Source of the DNA: a virus
Length of the DNA stretch: 64,000 nt
Virus record (IMG/VR): IMGVR_UViG_3300046464_000188
Coordinates: 16,391 to 80,390 of that record
Strand: one strand, 5' to 3'
In this document: piece after piece, positions 40,171-48,158 of the stretch
Position numbering within the stretch: position 1 is the first letter of the stretch
How the letters are laid out: every line of letters begins with the position of its first letter
Notes under the pieces: model-generated
The model's database searches: none
The model's input: only the letters and a program-made list of their open reading frames with translations
Told to the model about the DNA's origin: nothing
Translations under genes and position numbers: made by a program

Positions 40171-40338
40171 ATGGAGTACAGTGAACTTATAAATAAAATA
40201 CAGGTGCTAACGGAATCAATAGAGGTGTTCCGGAGTCGTATACAACCACATGACACCGGACACCTTTATACAACCATAAGCACACTAGAAGACTACATAG
40301 AAGAACTTGAGGCTCAAGTTAAAACCTTAGATCATTAA
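40171..40338 (+). CDS. small coiled-coil protein, 55 aa
   Basis: ATG 40171, two bases after the previous stop. Helical with heptads (SELINKIQVLTESIEVFRSR, LEDYIEELEAQVKTLDH). The middle of the gene holds an imperfect inverted repeat (GGTGTTCCGGAGTC and GACACCGGACACC, about 40215-40265), an unusual stable hairpin inside the coding region. It may regulate the mRNA. Confidence 0.6.
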   Translation: MEYSELINKIQVLTESIEVFRSRIQPHDTGHLYTTISTLEDYIEELEAQVKTLDH

Positions 40339-40361
40339 AGTAAAAAAATACCAAAAAATTG

Positions 40362-40390
40362 TTGACAAGTCGAAAATTTTGTCGTACTAT
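40362..40390 (+). promoter_or_regulatory. sigma-70 promoter
   Basis: TTGACA (40362-40367), 17 bases, TACTAT (40385-40390), 29 bases before ATG 40420. Confidence 0.8.
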
Positions 40391-40419
40391 GTTTATATAA
40401 GCTAACAAAAGAGATAGAA

Positions 40420-40710
40420 ATGAAACTTGAAAACCTTAATATGGTAAAAACAAAAGTTCCTAATGGAGTTCAGGCTCTAATAAAGTTTGGACCCCATTAC
40501 GAACTGAGTATTGTAAAAAGCGATTTCTCATACGGAGGTTCACAAGGACTATATGAGATAGCAGTATACGTAGACAATCAAATGACAGAATTGCCTGGGA
40601 TTACACAACCAGGAGATACAGTCAAAGGATATCTTACAGAAGACAATGTAAACGATATTATTCATGCAATGACCCAATTGACAAAAAGGGATCCCAAACA
40701 AATAAATTAA
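40420..40710 (+). CDS. hypothetical protein conserved in marine myoviruses
   Basis: 96 aa with a beta-rich pattern: TKVPNGVQALIKFG, YELSIVKSDFSYGGSQGLYE, IAVYVDNQ, and a C-terminal NVNDIIHAMTQL helix. The FSYGGxxGLYE block is one that I associate with small early proteins of marine T4-like phages; no function is known. Good ribosome site (AAAGAGATAG) and its own promoter. Confidence 0.65.
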   Translation: MKLENLNMVKTKVPNGVQALIKFGPHYELSIVKSDFSYGGSQGLYEIAVYVDNQMTELPGITQPGDTVKGYLTEDNVNDIIHAMTQLTKRDPKQIN

Positions 40711-40720
40711 TCAGTTAAAT

Positions 40721-40798
40721 CTACCCGTAGCTCAGCTGGATTAGAGCAACGGCCTTCTAAGCCGTGGGTCGGGGGTTCGAGTCCTCCCGGGTAGGCCA
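40721..40798 (+). tRNA. tRNA-Arg (anticodon TCT)
   Basis: 78 bases. The acceptor CTACCCG pairs with CGGGTAG; the loop CTTCTAA lies between ACGGC and GCCGT; CCA encoded. It reads AGA, the preferred Arg codon of this genome. Confidence 0.94.
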
Positions 40799-40804
40799 AT
40801 TAAT

Positions 40805-40890
40805 GCGAGTGTGGCGGAATAGGTAGACGCAACGGACTTAAAATCCGTTATCTTTATGGTGTGTGGGTTCGAGTCCCTCCACTCGCACCA
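40805..40890 (+). tRNA. tRNA-Leu (anticodon TAA)
   Basis: 86-base class II tRNA. The acceptor GCGAGTG pairs with CACTCGC; the loop CTTAAAA lies between ACGGA and TCCGT; long variable arm; CCA encoded. It reads UUA, the main Leu codon here. Confidence 0.95.
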
Positions 40891-40895
40891 AATTG

Positions 40896-40972
40896 GGTCC
40901 TGTAGTTCAATTGGTTAGAACCCACCGCTCATAACGGTGTTGTTGCAGGTTCGAATCCTGCCGGGACCACCA
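40896..40972 (+). tRNA. tRNA-Met or tRNA-Ile2 (anticodon CAT)
   Basis: 77 bases. The acceptor GGTCCTG pairs with CGGGACC (one U-G); the loop CTCATAA lies between CACCG and CGGTG; discriminator A; CCA encoded. The three-GC-pair initiator feature is absent, so it is an elongator Met or, if C34 is lysidinylated, an Ile tRNA for AUA, a very common codon here. Confidence 0.9.
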
Positions 40973-40979
40973 ACTTCTT

Positions 40980-40987
40980 GATAAATA
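40980..40987 (+). promoter_or_regulatory. late promoter octamer
   Basis: GATAAATA, 20 bases before the ATG of the 41008 gene and right after the tRNA cluster. Confidence 0.58.
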
Positions 40988-41007
40988 GATTCTAAAAAAG
41001 GAGACTT

Positions 41008-41208
41008 ATGGCAGGATTTAAAGCAACAAGAGGACAAAAATCACATAACTGGAAACGTATGTTAAATGGTATTGAGATTAAACCTTGTTTATATTGTGGA
41101 AAAAATGGTAAGCAATTAATGGCTGGGTCAGTTGACGGTGAAATAGTAATGGACAGCGATGGAAATGCAATACCATATAGATCAATTCAACATACATCAA
41201 TTGAATAG
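41008..41208 (+). CDS. small protein with one CxxC, 66 aa
   Basis: ATG follows AAAGGAGAC. The sequence begins MAGFKATRGQKSHNWKRM and has IEIKPCLYCGKNGKQ, a single knuckle, without a second cysteine pair in this chain; it could bind zinc as a dimer. Marine phage-like; function unknown. Confidence 0.62.
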   Translation: MAGFKATRGQKSHNWKRMLNGIEIKPCLYCGKNGKQLMAGSVDGEIVMDSDGNAIPYRSIQHTSIE

Positions 41209-41209
41209 T

Positions 41210-41689
41210 TTATATAGTTCCATTTAATTTTAATAAGTATACTACACCAACAACCATTCCGCCCATAACCACGATCAAACCTAATATTAATGCACCATCC
41301 ATAAATGCATCAACTCTTTGTTGTTGTTTATAAATTGTATCTTCTCTTTCTTGTTTAATTTTTCTTCTAAGTTCAATTAACTCTTTCCATGTACCAAATC
41401 CATAACGCCAGTTTAATAGTGTTTGTAATTCCAGTTCTTGTTCTTTGATTGTTTTTTCGTGGATCAATAATGCAAGAGCTTCTTCTTCAACACTACCTGC
41501 TTGAAATAATTTTTTAAATAATGGAGGTTTTTTATTATTTTGTTGAGCTTTTCTAACGTCACTTACTGCACCAAACCATTTTCCCATTTGGCCTACAACG
41601 TTTTCAAAATCTTGCCCAACGGTTACTGCTCTCTTAATTGTATTAAAAGCCGTGGTTGCTACTGTGATCGCTGTGATTGGATCTACTAT
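41210..41689 (-). CDS. helical membrane-tethered protein, probable ATA start
   Basis: The first ATG in frame is at 41587 (125 aa), but an open stretch of 34 more codons upstream (IVDPITAITVATTAFNTIKR ...VVGQ) has strong coding character. It is preceded by AAGGAG seven bases before an ATA codon at 41689-41687; no ATG, GTG or TTG occurs before the in-frame TAG. The C-terminal half is a charged helix (KIKQEREDTIYKQQQRVDAF) and a membrane helix (LILGLIVVMGGMVVGVVYLL). Proteins with this shape and a DPITA-type N terminus recur in marine T4-like phages. Function unknown. Confidence 0.6.
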   Translation of the reverse strand: MVDPITAITVATTAFNTIKRAVTVGQDFENVVGQMGKWFGAVSDVRKAQQNNKKPPLFKKLFQAGSVEEEALALLIHEKTIKEQELELQTLLNWRYGFGTWKELIELRRKIKQEREDTIYKQQQRVDAFMDGALILGLIVVMGGMVVGVVYLLKLNGTI

Positions 41690-41765
41690 TGGCCGTCTCC
41701 TTAACTAACTTATTGTATTTAATATGCATATAACCAACATTAAACCCATATTTAAACGATTTATC

Positions 41766-41794
41766 TTGACAATTTTGTTGACAATGCGTATACT
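41766..41794 (+). promoter_or_regulatory. sigma-70 promoter
   Basis: TTGACA (41766-41771), 17 bases, TATACT (41789-41794). A second TTGACA at 41778 overlaps the spacer. Confidence 0.8.
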
Positions 41795-41798
41795 ATAG

Positions 41799-41806
41799 TA
41801 TAAATA
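41799..41806 (+). promoter_or_regulatory. late promoter octamer downstream of an early promoter
   Basis: TATAAATA, the exact T4 consensus, 24 bases before ATG 41831 and five bases after the -10 box of the early promoter. Confidence 0.6.
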
Positions 41807-41830
41807 CATAGTATTTAAAAGGAACGAAAT

Positions 41831-42010
41831 ATGACTTTTATACATTCAACCAACGAGATCAAATCAAAAGTTAAAGTAATGTTAGATAAGGTCGAGTTGC
41901 TCCAAGAAGCGGAAGTGTTAAAGGATACAGATTCTTACAAACACCTGGTAGACGATATCAGAGCTCTTGCGAGAGATATTGCTAACGATAACGTTAGTAA
42001 TTTTAAATAA
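41831..42010 (+). CDS. small helical protein, 59 aa
   Basis: ATG follows AAAAGGAACGAAAT. The product is one long charged helix bundle (NEIKSKVKVMLDKVELLQEA, HLVDDIRALARDIAND). It is similar in style to the 39947 and 40171 proteins, which also stand behind early promoters. Not recognised. Confidence 0.65.
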   Translation: MTFIHSTNEIKSKVKVMLDKVELLQEAEVLKDTDSYKHLVDDIRALARDIANDNVSNFK

Positions 42011-42023
42011 AGGAGAAAATATT

Positions 42024-42194
42024 ATGTTTTCATGGATTAAAGATAGATTTGCAGAACGTACATCTTTAGATGGCGGAATGCTAATTGCAGTCGGAGTAAT
42101 TGGATTATTCTTTTCAGCAATAATTCCAATGAATCTAATTTGTTGGGCCGCTATAGGTTATGGCGCCTGGACACTATTAAAGTCAGAAGGATAA
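42024..42194 (+). CDS. small membrane protein, 56 aa
   Basis: ATG 42024 follows AAAGGAGAAAA. It has one amphipathic N-terminal helix (MFSWIKDRFAERTSLDGG) and two hydrophobic segments (MLIAVGVIGLFFSAIIPM, LICWAAIGYGAWTLL). It lies six bases before the endolysin gene; a holin or holin-like helper is therefore a reasonable guess. Confidence 0.6.
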   Translation: MFSWIKDRFAERTSLDGGMLIAVGVIGLFFSAIIPMNLICWAAIGYGAWTLLKSEG

Positions 42195-42200
42195 TAATAA

Positions 42201-42653
42201 ATGGCCTTTAAATTAAGCAAGAGGAGTCTATCAAGACTTGACGGTGTAAACCCAAAACTAGTAAAAGTTGTTACAACGGCTATTACTATGTCTAAGATTG
42301 ATTTTGGAGTAATATGCGGTCTACGAACAATAGAAGAACAACGTGAACTAGTTGCCAAAGGTGCGTCACAGACAATGAAGTCTAAGCACATTGATGGCAA
42401 TGCAGTTGACTTAATGGCTTATATTGGTAGTAGAGGATCATGGGAAATGAACTTATATGATGATATCGCTGATGCAATGAAAATTGCCGCAGATGAGCAT
42501 AATATCCAAATCAGATGGGGTGCCGCATGGCATATAACCGATTTGCGTGAATGGGATAGTTCAATGCAGGATGCAATGAATGAATATATTGATCTTAGAC
42601 GAAGTCAAGGTCGTAGACCATTCATTGATGGACCGCATTTTGAACTAATGTAG
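42201..42653 (+). CDS. endolysin, M15-type L-alanyl-D-glutamate peptidase
   Basis: 150 aa. The family zinc motifs are present: GLRTIEEQRELVAKGASQTM, then SKHIDGNAVDLMAY (His, Asp) and the final DGPHFELM (His). It is a single catalytic domain, like short myoviral endolysins, and cuts the peptide bridge of peptidoglycan. There is no signal, so release depends on a holin (candidates at 42024 and 56647). The spanin pair needed for the outer membrane is at 49380-50169. Confidence 0.9.
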   Translation: MAFKLSKRSLSRLDGVNPKLVKVVTTAITMSKIDFGVICGLRTIEEQRELVAKGASQTMKSKHIDGNAVDLMAYIGSRGSWEMNLYDDIADAMKIAADEHNIQIRWGAAWHITDLREWDSSMQDAMNEYIDLRRSQGRRPFIDGPHFELM

Positions 42654-42657
42654 GATT

Positions 42658-43845
42658 TTGACTAAAGCAATTCACAGCACTAGTTGGTGTCCTATACCGT
42701 TTAATGCTATTTCGTTTCACCCAACTGGTTCGTTGACTCGTTGTATGATGAGTGATGTTCCAATGGGTGAAACTTTTGACAGTCCTCAGATGCAGAAATT
42801 GCGTCAGGATATGTTAGATGGCACCTGGGATAAAGAAGGGTGCATGACTTGTTGGAAAAAAGAACAACAAGGAAATATAAGTCAAAGACAAAAATGGTTA
42901 CAACGTAACCCACAAGATTTTAAAAACACAGATGGATTTATAAATCCAAAAACAACAGGCAATCCTGTTAATCACCTTTTTATTAATTACAGTAATATTT
43001 GTAATTTTAAATGTAGAATGTGTGGACCAAATTATAGCAACAGTTTGATTCCAGAACATAAGCATCTTCATTCATTGGGATTAGGTAAAAAAGTAAAAAC
43101 AGAAACTATTAAAAATAGAAATTTTATTAATACGTATCTAAGACAGAAACCTGAAAGTTTAAAAGATGTAACAAGTATATGGATAACAGGTGGCGAACCT
43201 CTTATGGACAATAACTGTTATGACTTAATTGATATATTAGCTGAACATGGTAATGAATCACAAACAGATATGGTTATTACTACAAATGGTTCTAAAGTAG
43301 ATTTAGACAAATTACAAAAGTTTGAGAATTTAAAATTCTTTGAATTAGATTTAAGTATTGATGCACCTAATATTATGTTTGAGTATATGCGTAGTGCAGG
43401 CATATTTACTTGGGAACAAATGAATAAGTTAATTGATGATTTAACTCATTTTAAGAAACAGAATAGCAGTTGGTTCCATATGTGTTTTAATGCTAGTATA
43501 CAAGCATATAACTACGATACAGTACTTGAATTTGACTCAATATGTAGACAAGCAGGAGCATTGAATAATACTAGAATGTTAATATTTCCAGAACATTTTA
43601 GACTCAATGTATTACCTTATAAATATAGGAAAGAACAATTTGATAAAATCAAAGATTATGAAGTAATAAACGATCCAAGATTTAAAAGAACCCATTCTGA
43701 TATATGTAAGAATATGCTTCAACAACAAGCATCAGATGAGGTAGTTAAAAAGTTTAAACAACAAACTATAGCACAAGATAAGTACAGAAATATGAATATA
43801 GAAAACTTTCATTCACAGTTAGCGGAGTTTATACATGAAGGATAA
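42658..43845 (+). CDS. radical-SAM protein with auxiliary cluster, paralogue 1
   Basis: 395 aa starting with TTG 42658 after AGGA. Core motif SNICNFKCRMCGP (CxxxCxxC); GGEPLM follows and TTNGSKVD is the next strand. An N-terminal cysteine region (SWCPIPF, TRCMMSD, GCMTCWKKE) suggests a twitch/SPASM-type auxiliary Fe-S site placed before the core. It is followed by a tandem paralogue (43835) with an 11-base overlap. Enzymes of this layout are widespread in marine phage genomes; substrates are unknown, peptide or sugar chemistry being likely. Confidence 0.85.
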   Translation: MTKAIHSTSWCPIPFNAISFHPTGSLTRCMMSDVPMGETFDSPQMQKLRQDMLDGTWDKEGCMTCWKKEQQGNISQRQKWLQRNPQDFKNTDGFINPKTTGNPVNHLFINYSNICNFKCRMCGPNYSNSLIPEHKHLHSLGLGKKVKTETIKNRNFINTYLRQKPESLKDVTSIWITGGEPLMDNNCYDLIDILAEHGNESQTDMVITTNGSKVDLDKLQKFENLKFFELDLSIDAPNIMFEYMRSAGIFTWEQMNKLIDDLTHFKKQNSSWFHMCFNASIQAYNYDTVLEFDSICRQAGALNNTRMLIFPEHFRLNVLPYKYRKEQFDKIKDYEVINDPRFKRTHSDICKNMLQQQASDEVVKKFKQQTIAQDKYRNMNIENFHSQLAEFIHEG

Positions 43846-45142
43846 TACCGATGGACTGTGGAGGTTTGATCCAAAAAAACACGTTATACCAGCTGATGAA
43901 ATAGAAACAAAAGTCGTTGAAAATGACCAATGGAAAAATTTGCACAGTAAAAGTTGGTGTCCTATTCCATTCAATACAATAAGCTGGCATCCTAGTGGAC
44001 ACATATCAAGATGTATGATGAGTGACGACAATATGGGTACTCATTATGATAGTGAACATATGCAAAGATTAAGAAAAGATATGTTGGCTGGTAAATGGGA
44101 TACATATGGATGCACTAGCTGTCTCAATAAAGAGAAAAAAGGTTATCGTAGTCAACGTATGAATTGGCTAAGGCATGATCATATTAAAAGGTTAGGAAAT
44201 CCAGAACCGTATACTAAACCAAAATTATTAGATAATCAAATAAGTCATTTGTTTATAAACTTTTCAAATGTATGTAATTTTAAATGTAGAATGTGTAGTG
44301 CAAACTTTAGTAATAGTTTGATACCTGAAAACAAACATATGCTAGAAAAGTTTCCACTTGAATATAAAAAAGTGCCATTTCAAAATCAAAAGAACTTTAA
44401 TGACATCATTGGATATTTAAAAAATAACTTAAATATACTTCCTGGTATAAAAAGTATATGGATGACAGGCGGAGAGCCTTTTATGACTGATGATCCATAC
44501 AAACTTATAGACTTAATTGTAGAACACGGTAAGCCAGAAGAACTTGAAATTACTATTACAACAAATGGATCAAAAATTGATTTTGATAAACTAGGAAAGT
44601 TTAACAAAGTTAAAAAACTTACACTAGATTTAAGTATTGATGCAGTAGGACCTTTGTTTGAATATATGAGAAGTAATAAAGTTTTTACTTGGAGCCAAAT
44701 GGAAGATACTTGTAGGAAATTATTTGAATATAAAAAATTAAACAAAGAGTGGTTTAACTTCTTTATTAATAGCAGTTATCAAATATTTAATTATGATAAC
44801 TTATTAGAATTTTATGACTTTATATACGATCATCAATGCGATAGCAATGTAAGATTGTTACTATTTCCAGAACATTTTAGAGCAGGTAATTTACCTGACA
44901 GATTTAAAGATGAAGCTAGAGCTATGTGTGATAAAATAGAATTAAGATATGGAAATAGAAATGAACATAAAATTCAAATTCTTGATGATATAAGAACTGC
45001 ACTTGATGTAAAAGAACCATATTTGCAAAGAACATTAAACATAGTACCAGAACAAGATAAGTTTAGAGGGGTATACTTATATGATTATCACGAAAAACTA
45101 TCTGAATTAATATATGGACCAAAACAATTATGCCTGTTTTAA
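43835..45142 (+). CDS. radical-SAM protein with auxiliary cluster, paralogue 2
   Basis: 435 aa. Same architecture as paralogue 1: SWCPIPFNTISWHPSG, SRCMMSDDNMG, GCTSCLNKEK, then SNVCNFKCRMCS and MTGGEPFM and TTNGSKID. A 35-residue N-terminal extension is added. Both paralogues have an LLxFPEHFR-type block near the end. The two overlap by 11 bases and 45130 overlaps this gene by 13, so the three are one unit: two radical enzymes and a sulfotransferase-like protein. The duplication may give a heterodimer or two substrate specificities. Confidence 0.85.
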   Translation: MKDNTDGLWRFDPKKHVIPADEIETKVVENDQWKNLHSKSWCPIPFNTISWHPSGHISRCMMSDDNMGTHYDSEHMQRLRKDMLAGKWDTYGCTSCLNKEKKGYRSQRMNWLRHDHIKRLGNPEPYTKPKLLDNQISHLFINFSNVCNFKCRMCSANFSNSLIPENKHMLEKFPLEYKKVPFQNQKNFNDIIGYLKNNLNILPGIKSIWMTGGEPFMTDDPYKLIDLIVEHGKPEELEITITTNGSKIDFDKLGKFNKVKKLTLDLSIDAVGPLFEYMRSNKVFTWSQMEDTCRKLFEYKKLNKEWFNFFINSSYQIFNYDNLLEFYDFIYDHQCDSNVRLLLFPEHFRAGNLPDRFKDEARAMCDKIELRYGNRNEHKIQILDDIRTALDVKEPYLQRTLNIVPEQDKFRGVYLYDYHEKLSELIYGPKQLCLF

Positions 45143-45891
45143 CAAGACCTAAAGTAAAAACATATACTATAGTATTTAATTTTGGATTACCCGGCGAGTG
45201 GTTGTCTTGGTTTATTAATCTACACAAAGGCTTCCCACGTATTGATAAGTTAACTATTAGGCAATCAGAAATAAAAGCAGGACAAGAACCTATTGCACAT
45301 CAAGGAAGAGTTTGGGTACCAGAAACTAGAAAGTTTCAAAACCATCAAGGTGAGCAATGGGAAATAGAACGTACTCATTTTTATGATGCTATAGTAAAAG
45401 GTGAAGAAATGGGAGTAGGAGATTTTGACAAATTAATAATTAAAATACATCCATATCATTATCTAAATTTTATATGGGACAATTTTAAAAAGATACACAA
45501 CAATGAAACTAATATAACTAATCATATTGTACTAGAAGTTGGCGATAAAGATATATTAGGTATTTTACAAGCTGATCACGAATTTAATCGTCCTAAACAT
45601 AGGCCCAAATTTCAATATAGTGTAACACCCGAATGGCACGGATTACCACATCCTACAGATGGTGACCTACCTGTGTTTAAAGACTTTACTGAAGGTTTTA
45701 GACACTATAAGTCTTTATTTGAAGATAAAGGTGTACACGTGGATAGAGTGGATATATCTAAAATATTCCAACATGATAATAATGAATACTACAAGTTATT
45801 AACTATTATTGATAGCTCACCCTTAAAAAACTGGAAAACCCTAGTAAAAGAATACACGGATTTTAGGTTTGAAGGTATAAAATTTACTTGA
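45130..45891 (+). CDS. sulfotransferase-like protein, paralogue 3
   Basis: 253 aa. N-terminal block FGLPGEWLSWFINLHKGFP, central IIKIHPYHYLNF, C-terminal VDISKIFQHDNNEYYKL then SSPLKNWKTL. These three blocks match the proteins at 12163 and 12845 in order. Start ATG 45130 lies inside the radical-SAM gene. The three copies with two genomic locations suggest a set of tailored transferases. The stop codon region doubles as the -35 box of the next promoter. Confidence 0.58.
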   Translation: MPVLTRPKVKTYTIVFNFGLPGEWLSWFINLHKGFPRIDKLTIRQSEIKAGQEPIAHQGRVWVPETRKFQNHQGEQWEIERTHFYDAIVKGEEMGVGDFDKLIIKIHPYHYLNFIWDNFKKIHNNETNITNHIVLEVGDKDILGILQADHEFNRPKHRPKFQYSVTPEWHGLPHPTDGDLPVFKDFTEGFRHYKSLFEDKGVHVDRVDISKIFQHDNNEYYKLLTIIDSSPLKNWKTLVKEYTDFRFEGIKFT

Positions 45892-45916
45892 CATTGGCAA
45901 CAATAAGTGTTATTAT
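45888..45916 (+). promoter_or_regulatory. sigma-70 promoter overlapping a stop codon
   Basis: TTGACA (45888-45893), 17 bases, TATTAT (45911-45916). The TGA of the previous gene is part of the -35 box. Confidence 0.82.
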
Positions 45917-45945
45917 GTATTATAATTTTGTAACGGAGTAATTTT

Positions 45946-46392
45946 ATGACTATGCACCTAGCACGTGGACTTACCACGTTGAATACTAAGAAACGTAAAG
46001 CAAAGAAGAGAAAGCCAGATTCTCATTATGTAGAAGGTTGGCGTAAGCAAAATAAGTTTTATAAACAAAGCAATATACCAATGATGACACTTACAGAGTA
46101 TATTGACTATGTACATGGTGTATACAAGCCTAAGCAAGAACCTCGTGCAGTACAGACTCCTTGGCACTATTCAGGTCCACAAGTACGTGAGACAGAACAC
46201 GTACCAAGTCTTAATTCAAAAAGTGGAATGGGTACTGCTACTAAAAAGCCGTCTATGCAATACACAGGAGAACGTAGACTTGTTGGTATTGCTATGATGC
46301 ACAAAAGTAACCTAGTACCTGTTTTTGCAGATGATGACGATAAAACAGGATCAAAACAAGCCACTGAAATAGCACAAATGCGAAGGAACTAA
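45946..46392 (+). CDS. basic hypothetical protein, 148 aa
   Basis: ATG follows ACGGAG. The N terminus is very basic (NTKKRKAKKRKPDSHYVEGW), suited to nucleic-acid binding, and an MMTLTEYIDYVHGVYKPK part follows; the remainder is Pro/Thr/Ser-rich. No family. A strong promoter implies high, early expression. Confidence 0.65.
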   Translation: MTMHLARGLTTLNTKKRKAKKRKPDSHYVEGWRKQNKFYKQSNIPMMTLTEYIDYVHGVYKPKQEPRAVQTPWHYSGPQVRETEHVPSLNSKSGMGTATKKPSMQYTGERRLVGIAMMHKSNLVPVFADDDDKTGSKQATEIAQMRRN

Positions 46393-46395
46393 TCG

Positions 46396-46710
46396 TTGGA
46401 AACTAAAGTTTGGAGTGTTACCATAAAAGGTAAAAACGATTGTGTTGCTCTTTCTGACTTTGAAGCAATGCAAGTAAAAATGAAATTTATGCCAGATATT
46501 GAAATGTATAATATGACTGAACGTCATGGATTGAAAGTTAGTCACTTGCATAAAGAACATCGTATGCAAGATGTAATGCCTGAAGGAGTTACCTGGGTTG
46601 GTGACAAACCTCCAAGTCAAACATATATTAAAGGAGTAGGTCCTGGTATGTTTGGTGGCGCCGCAAAGATGATGTGGGAATTTCAGGACCTAATGGATAT
46701 GGATATTTAA
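46396..46710 (+). CDS. hypothetical protein, 104 aa
   Basis: TTG 46396 is eight bases after AAGGA; no ATG stands near the beginning. It has a strand-helix pattern (KVWSVTIKGKNDCVALSDFE) and a Met-rich middle; the C-terminal part has GVGPGMFGGAAKMMWEFQDL. Unknown. Confidence 0.55.
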   Translation: METKVWSVTIKGKNDCVALSDFEAMQVKMKFMPDIEMYNMTERHGLKVSHLHKEHRMQDVMPEGVTWVGDKPPSQTYIKGVGPGMFGGAAKMMWEFQDLMDMDI

Positions 46711-46711
46711 T

Positions 46712-47293
46712 ATGGAAAAGATTATTTTAACTGATGTAGATGGAGTTCTACTAGATTGGGAGACTGCTTTTTATGAATGGATGAAAAATAAAGGCTATGA
46801 TGCAAAGAATGAAGGCGTCTATAATATGGAAGCTGTTTTTGAAATGCGACAGGATAAAACAAAAGCATTAATAAAAGAATTTAATAATAGTGCCTGGATG
46901 GGTTATTTACAACCGTTACGAGATGCTAGAAGTGGTGTAGCTAAACTAGTAGAAGCTGGCTATACATTTTATGCTATTACCAGCATAAGTTTAGATCCTA
47001 ATACAAAAAAATTAAGACAACGTAATTTAGATAATGTGTTTGGTAAAGATGTATTTACAAAATTAGTATGTTTAGATACTGGTGCTGATAAAGATGATGC
47101 ATTAGAAGAATACAAAGATAGTGGATTGTTTTGGATTGAAGACAAAACAATGAATGCTAATCTTGGTGCAAGATTAGGACTTAAAAGTATAATTATTACT
47201 CATAAACACAATAGTAATGATAACGAATTAGATTCTTCTATTAAACGAGCAGGCAAGTGGACCGAAATAGTTGACATCGTTGTTAACTGTTAA
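46712..47293 (+). CDS. HAD-family phosphatase, nucleotidase-like
   Basis: 193 aa. Motif I DVDGVLLDW (residues 8-16) has the two catalytic Asp; motif II is YAITSIS; the final acidic motif is LFWIEDKTMNA. The layout and size resemble 5'(3')-deoxyribonucleotidases of phages and mitochondria, acting on dNMPs in nucleotide scavenging. It is tail to tail with phoH, overlapping by four bases. Confidence 0.8.
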   Translation: MEKIILTDVDGVLLDWETAFYEWMKNKGYDAKNEGVYNMEAVFEMRQDKTKALIKEFNNSAWMGYLQPLRDARSGVAKLVEAGYTFYAITSISLDPNTKKLRQRNLDNVFGKDVFTKLVCLDTGADKDDALEEYKDSGLFWIEDKTMNANLGARLGLKSIIITHKHNSNDNELDSSIKRAGKWTEIVDIVVNC

Positions 47294-48039
47294 AGTTCGT
47301 TATCACCATAAATTGTTAAAACTTCCGTGACTGCAATGTGTCTTTCTACATCGCTTGTAGCAAATTCTACTACACCTATTAAATCACTTTGTTTTTGTTT
47401 CAACAATTTAATAAATTCTTTAAGGCCATTGTTTTCAAAGCCTCTATCATGTTGTGCTAAATCTCCTGTTACTATAATTTTTGAATTATCACCTATACGT
47501 GTTAGCAACATCTTCATTTGACTTGGTGTTGCGTTTTGCATTTCGTCAGCAATAATCCAACTGTTTTTGAAAGTTCTTCCTCTCATATAAGCAAGTGGTG
47601 CTATTTCAATAACATTATCTTCTATCATAGACTCGATTGTCTTGGGTGACCAATATTCTTCCATAACATCAAATATAGGTCTTGTCCATGGTGCCATTTT
47701 TTCGACAAGTGTTCCAGGTAAGAATCCGTGTTGTTCATCAACGGAAACTGCTGGTCTAGTAATTACAATCTTTTCACAAGCACCATTATTGTATGCGTCG
47801 ATTGCAGAAAGTACACCTAATAACGTTTTACCAGTACCTGCCGGACCCATAGAAAAAACAATATTTTTCTTATGATCATCAAGCATGGTTACATAATCTT
47901 CTTGTGCTATGTTTCGTGGAATAATCGTCACGTGTCTTTTACGTTTCTTAAATGCGTCTTTTACGTGAATTACGTTACTATTGTCGTAATGTTCTTGGTA
48001 GTGTTGTTGTTTCTTTGTTTTTCGAGCTCGTTTAGCCAT
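47290..48039 (-). CDS. phoH: PhoH-like ATPase
   Basis: 249 aa from ATG 48039 with AGGAG six bases before. Walker A GPAGTGKTL (residues 65-73), ITRPAVSVDEQHGFLPG, and Walker B IIADEMQNATPSQ, followed by the VTGDLAQHDR sensor. PhoH is very common in marine phages; the family joins nucleotide hydrolysis to RNA metabolism, and its role in infection is unsettled. It is one of the few minus-strand genes here and has a short basic N-terminal tail (AKRARKTKKQQ). Confidence 0.93.
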   Translation of the reverse strand: MAKRARKTKKQQHYQEHYDNSNVIHVKDAFKKRKRHVTIIPRNIAQEDYVTMLDDHKKNIVFSMGPAGTGKTLLGVLSAIDAYNNGACEKIVITRPAVSVDEQHGFLPGTLVEKMAPWTRPIFDVMEEYWSPKTIESMIEDNVIEIAPLAYMRGRTFKNSWIIADEMQNATPSQMKMLLTRIGDNSKIIVTGDLAQHDRGFENNGLKEFIKLLKQKQSDLIGVVEFATSDVERHIAVTEVLTIYGDNEL

Positions 48040-48132
48040 ATTAACTCCTGTATTCGGGATGAGGCCCAATTTGCCTGCTCATAAGTATTTAACATTGAAA
48101 ATCTCTAATTAACTGAATGTTAAATAAAAGTG

Positions 48133-48140
48133 ATAAATAA
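48133..48140 (+). promoter_or_regulatory. late promoter octamer
   Basis: GATAAATA, 18 bases before ATG 48159. Confidence 0.55.
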
Positions 48141-48158
48141 TATAAAGTAAGGAATATT

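Noticed and set aside
47327-48084. Plus-strand open frames opposite phoH
   Set aside because: They are shadows of the intact minus-strand PhoH gene and have no ribosome sites.
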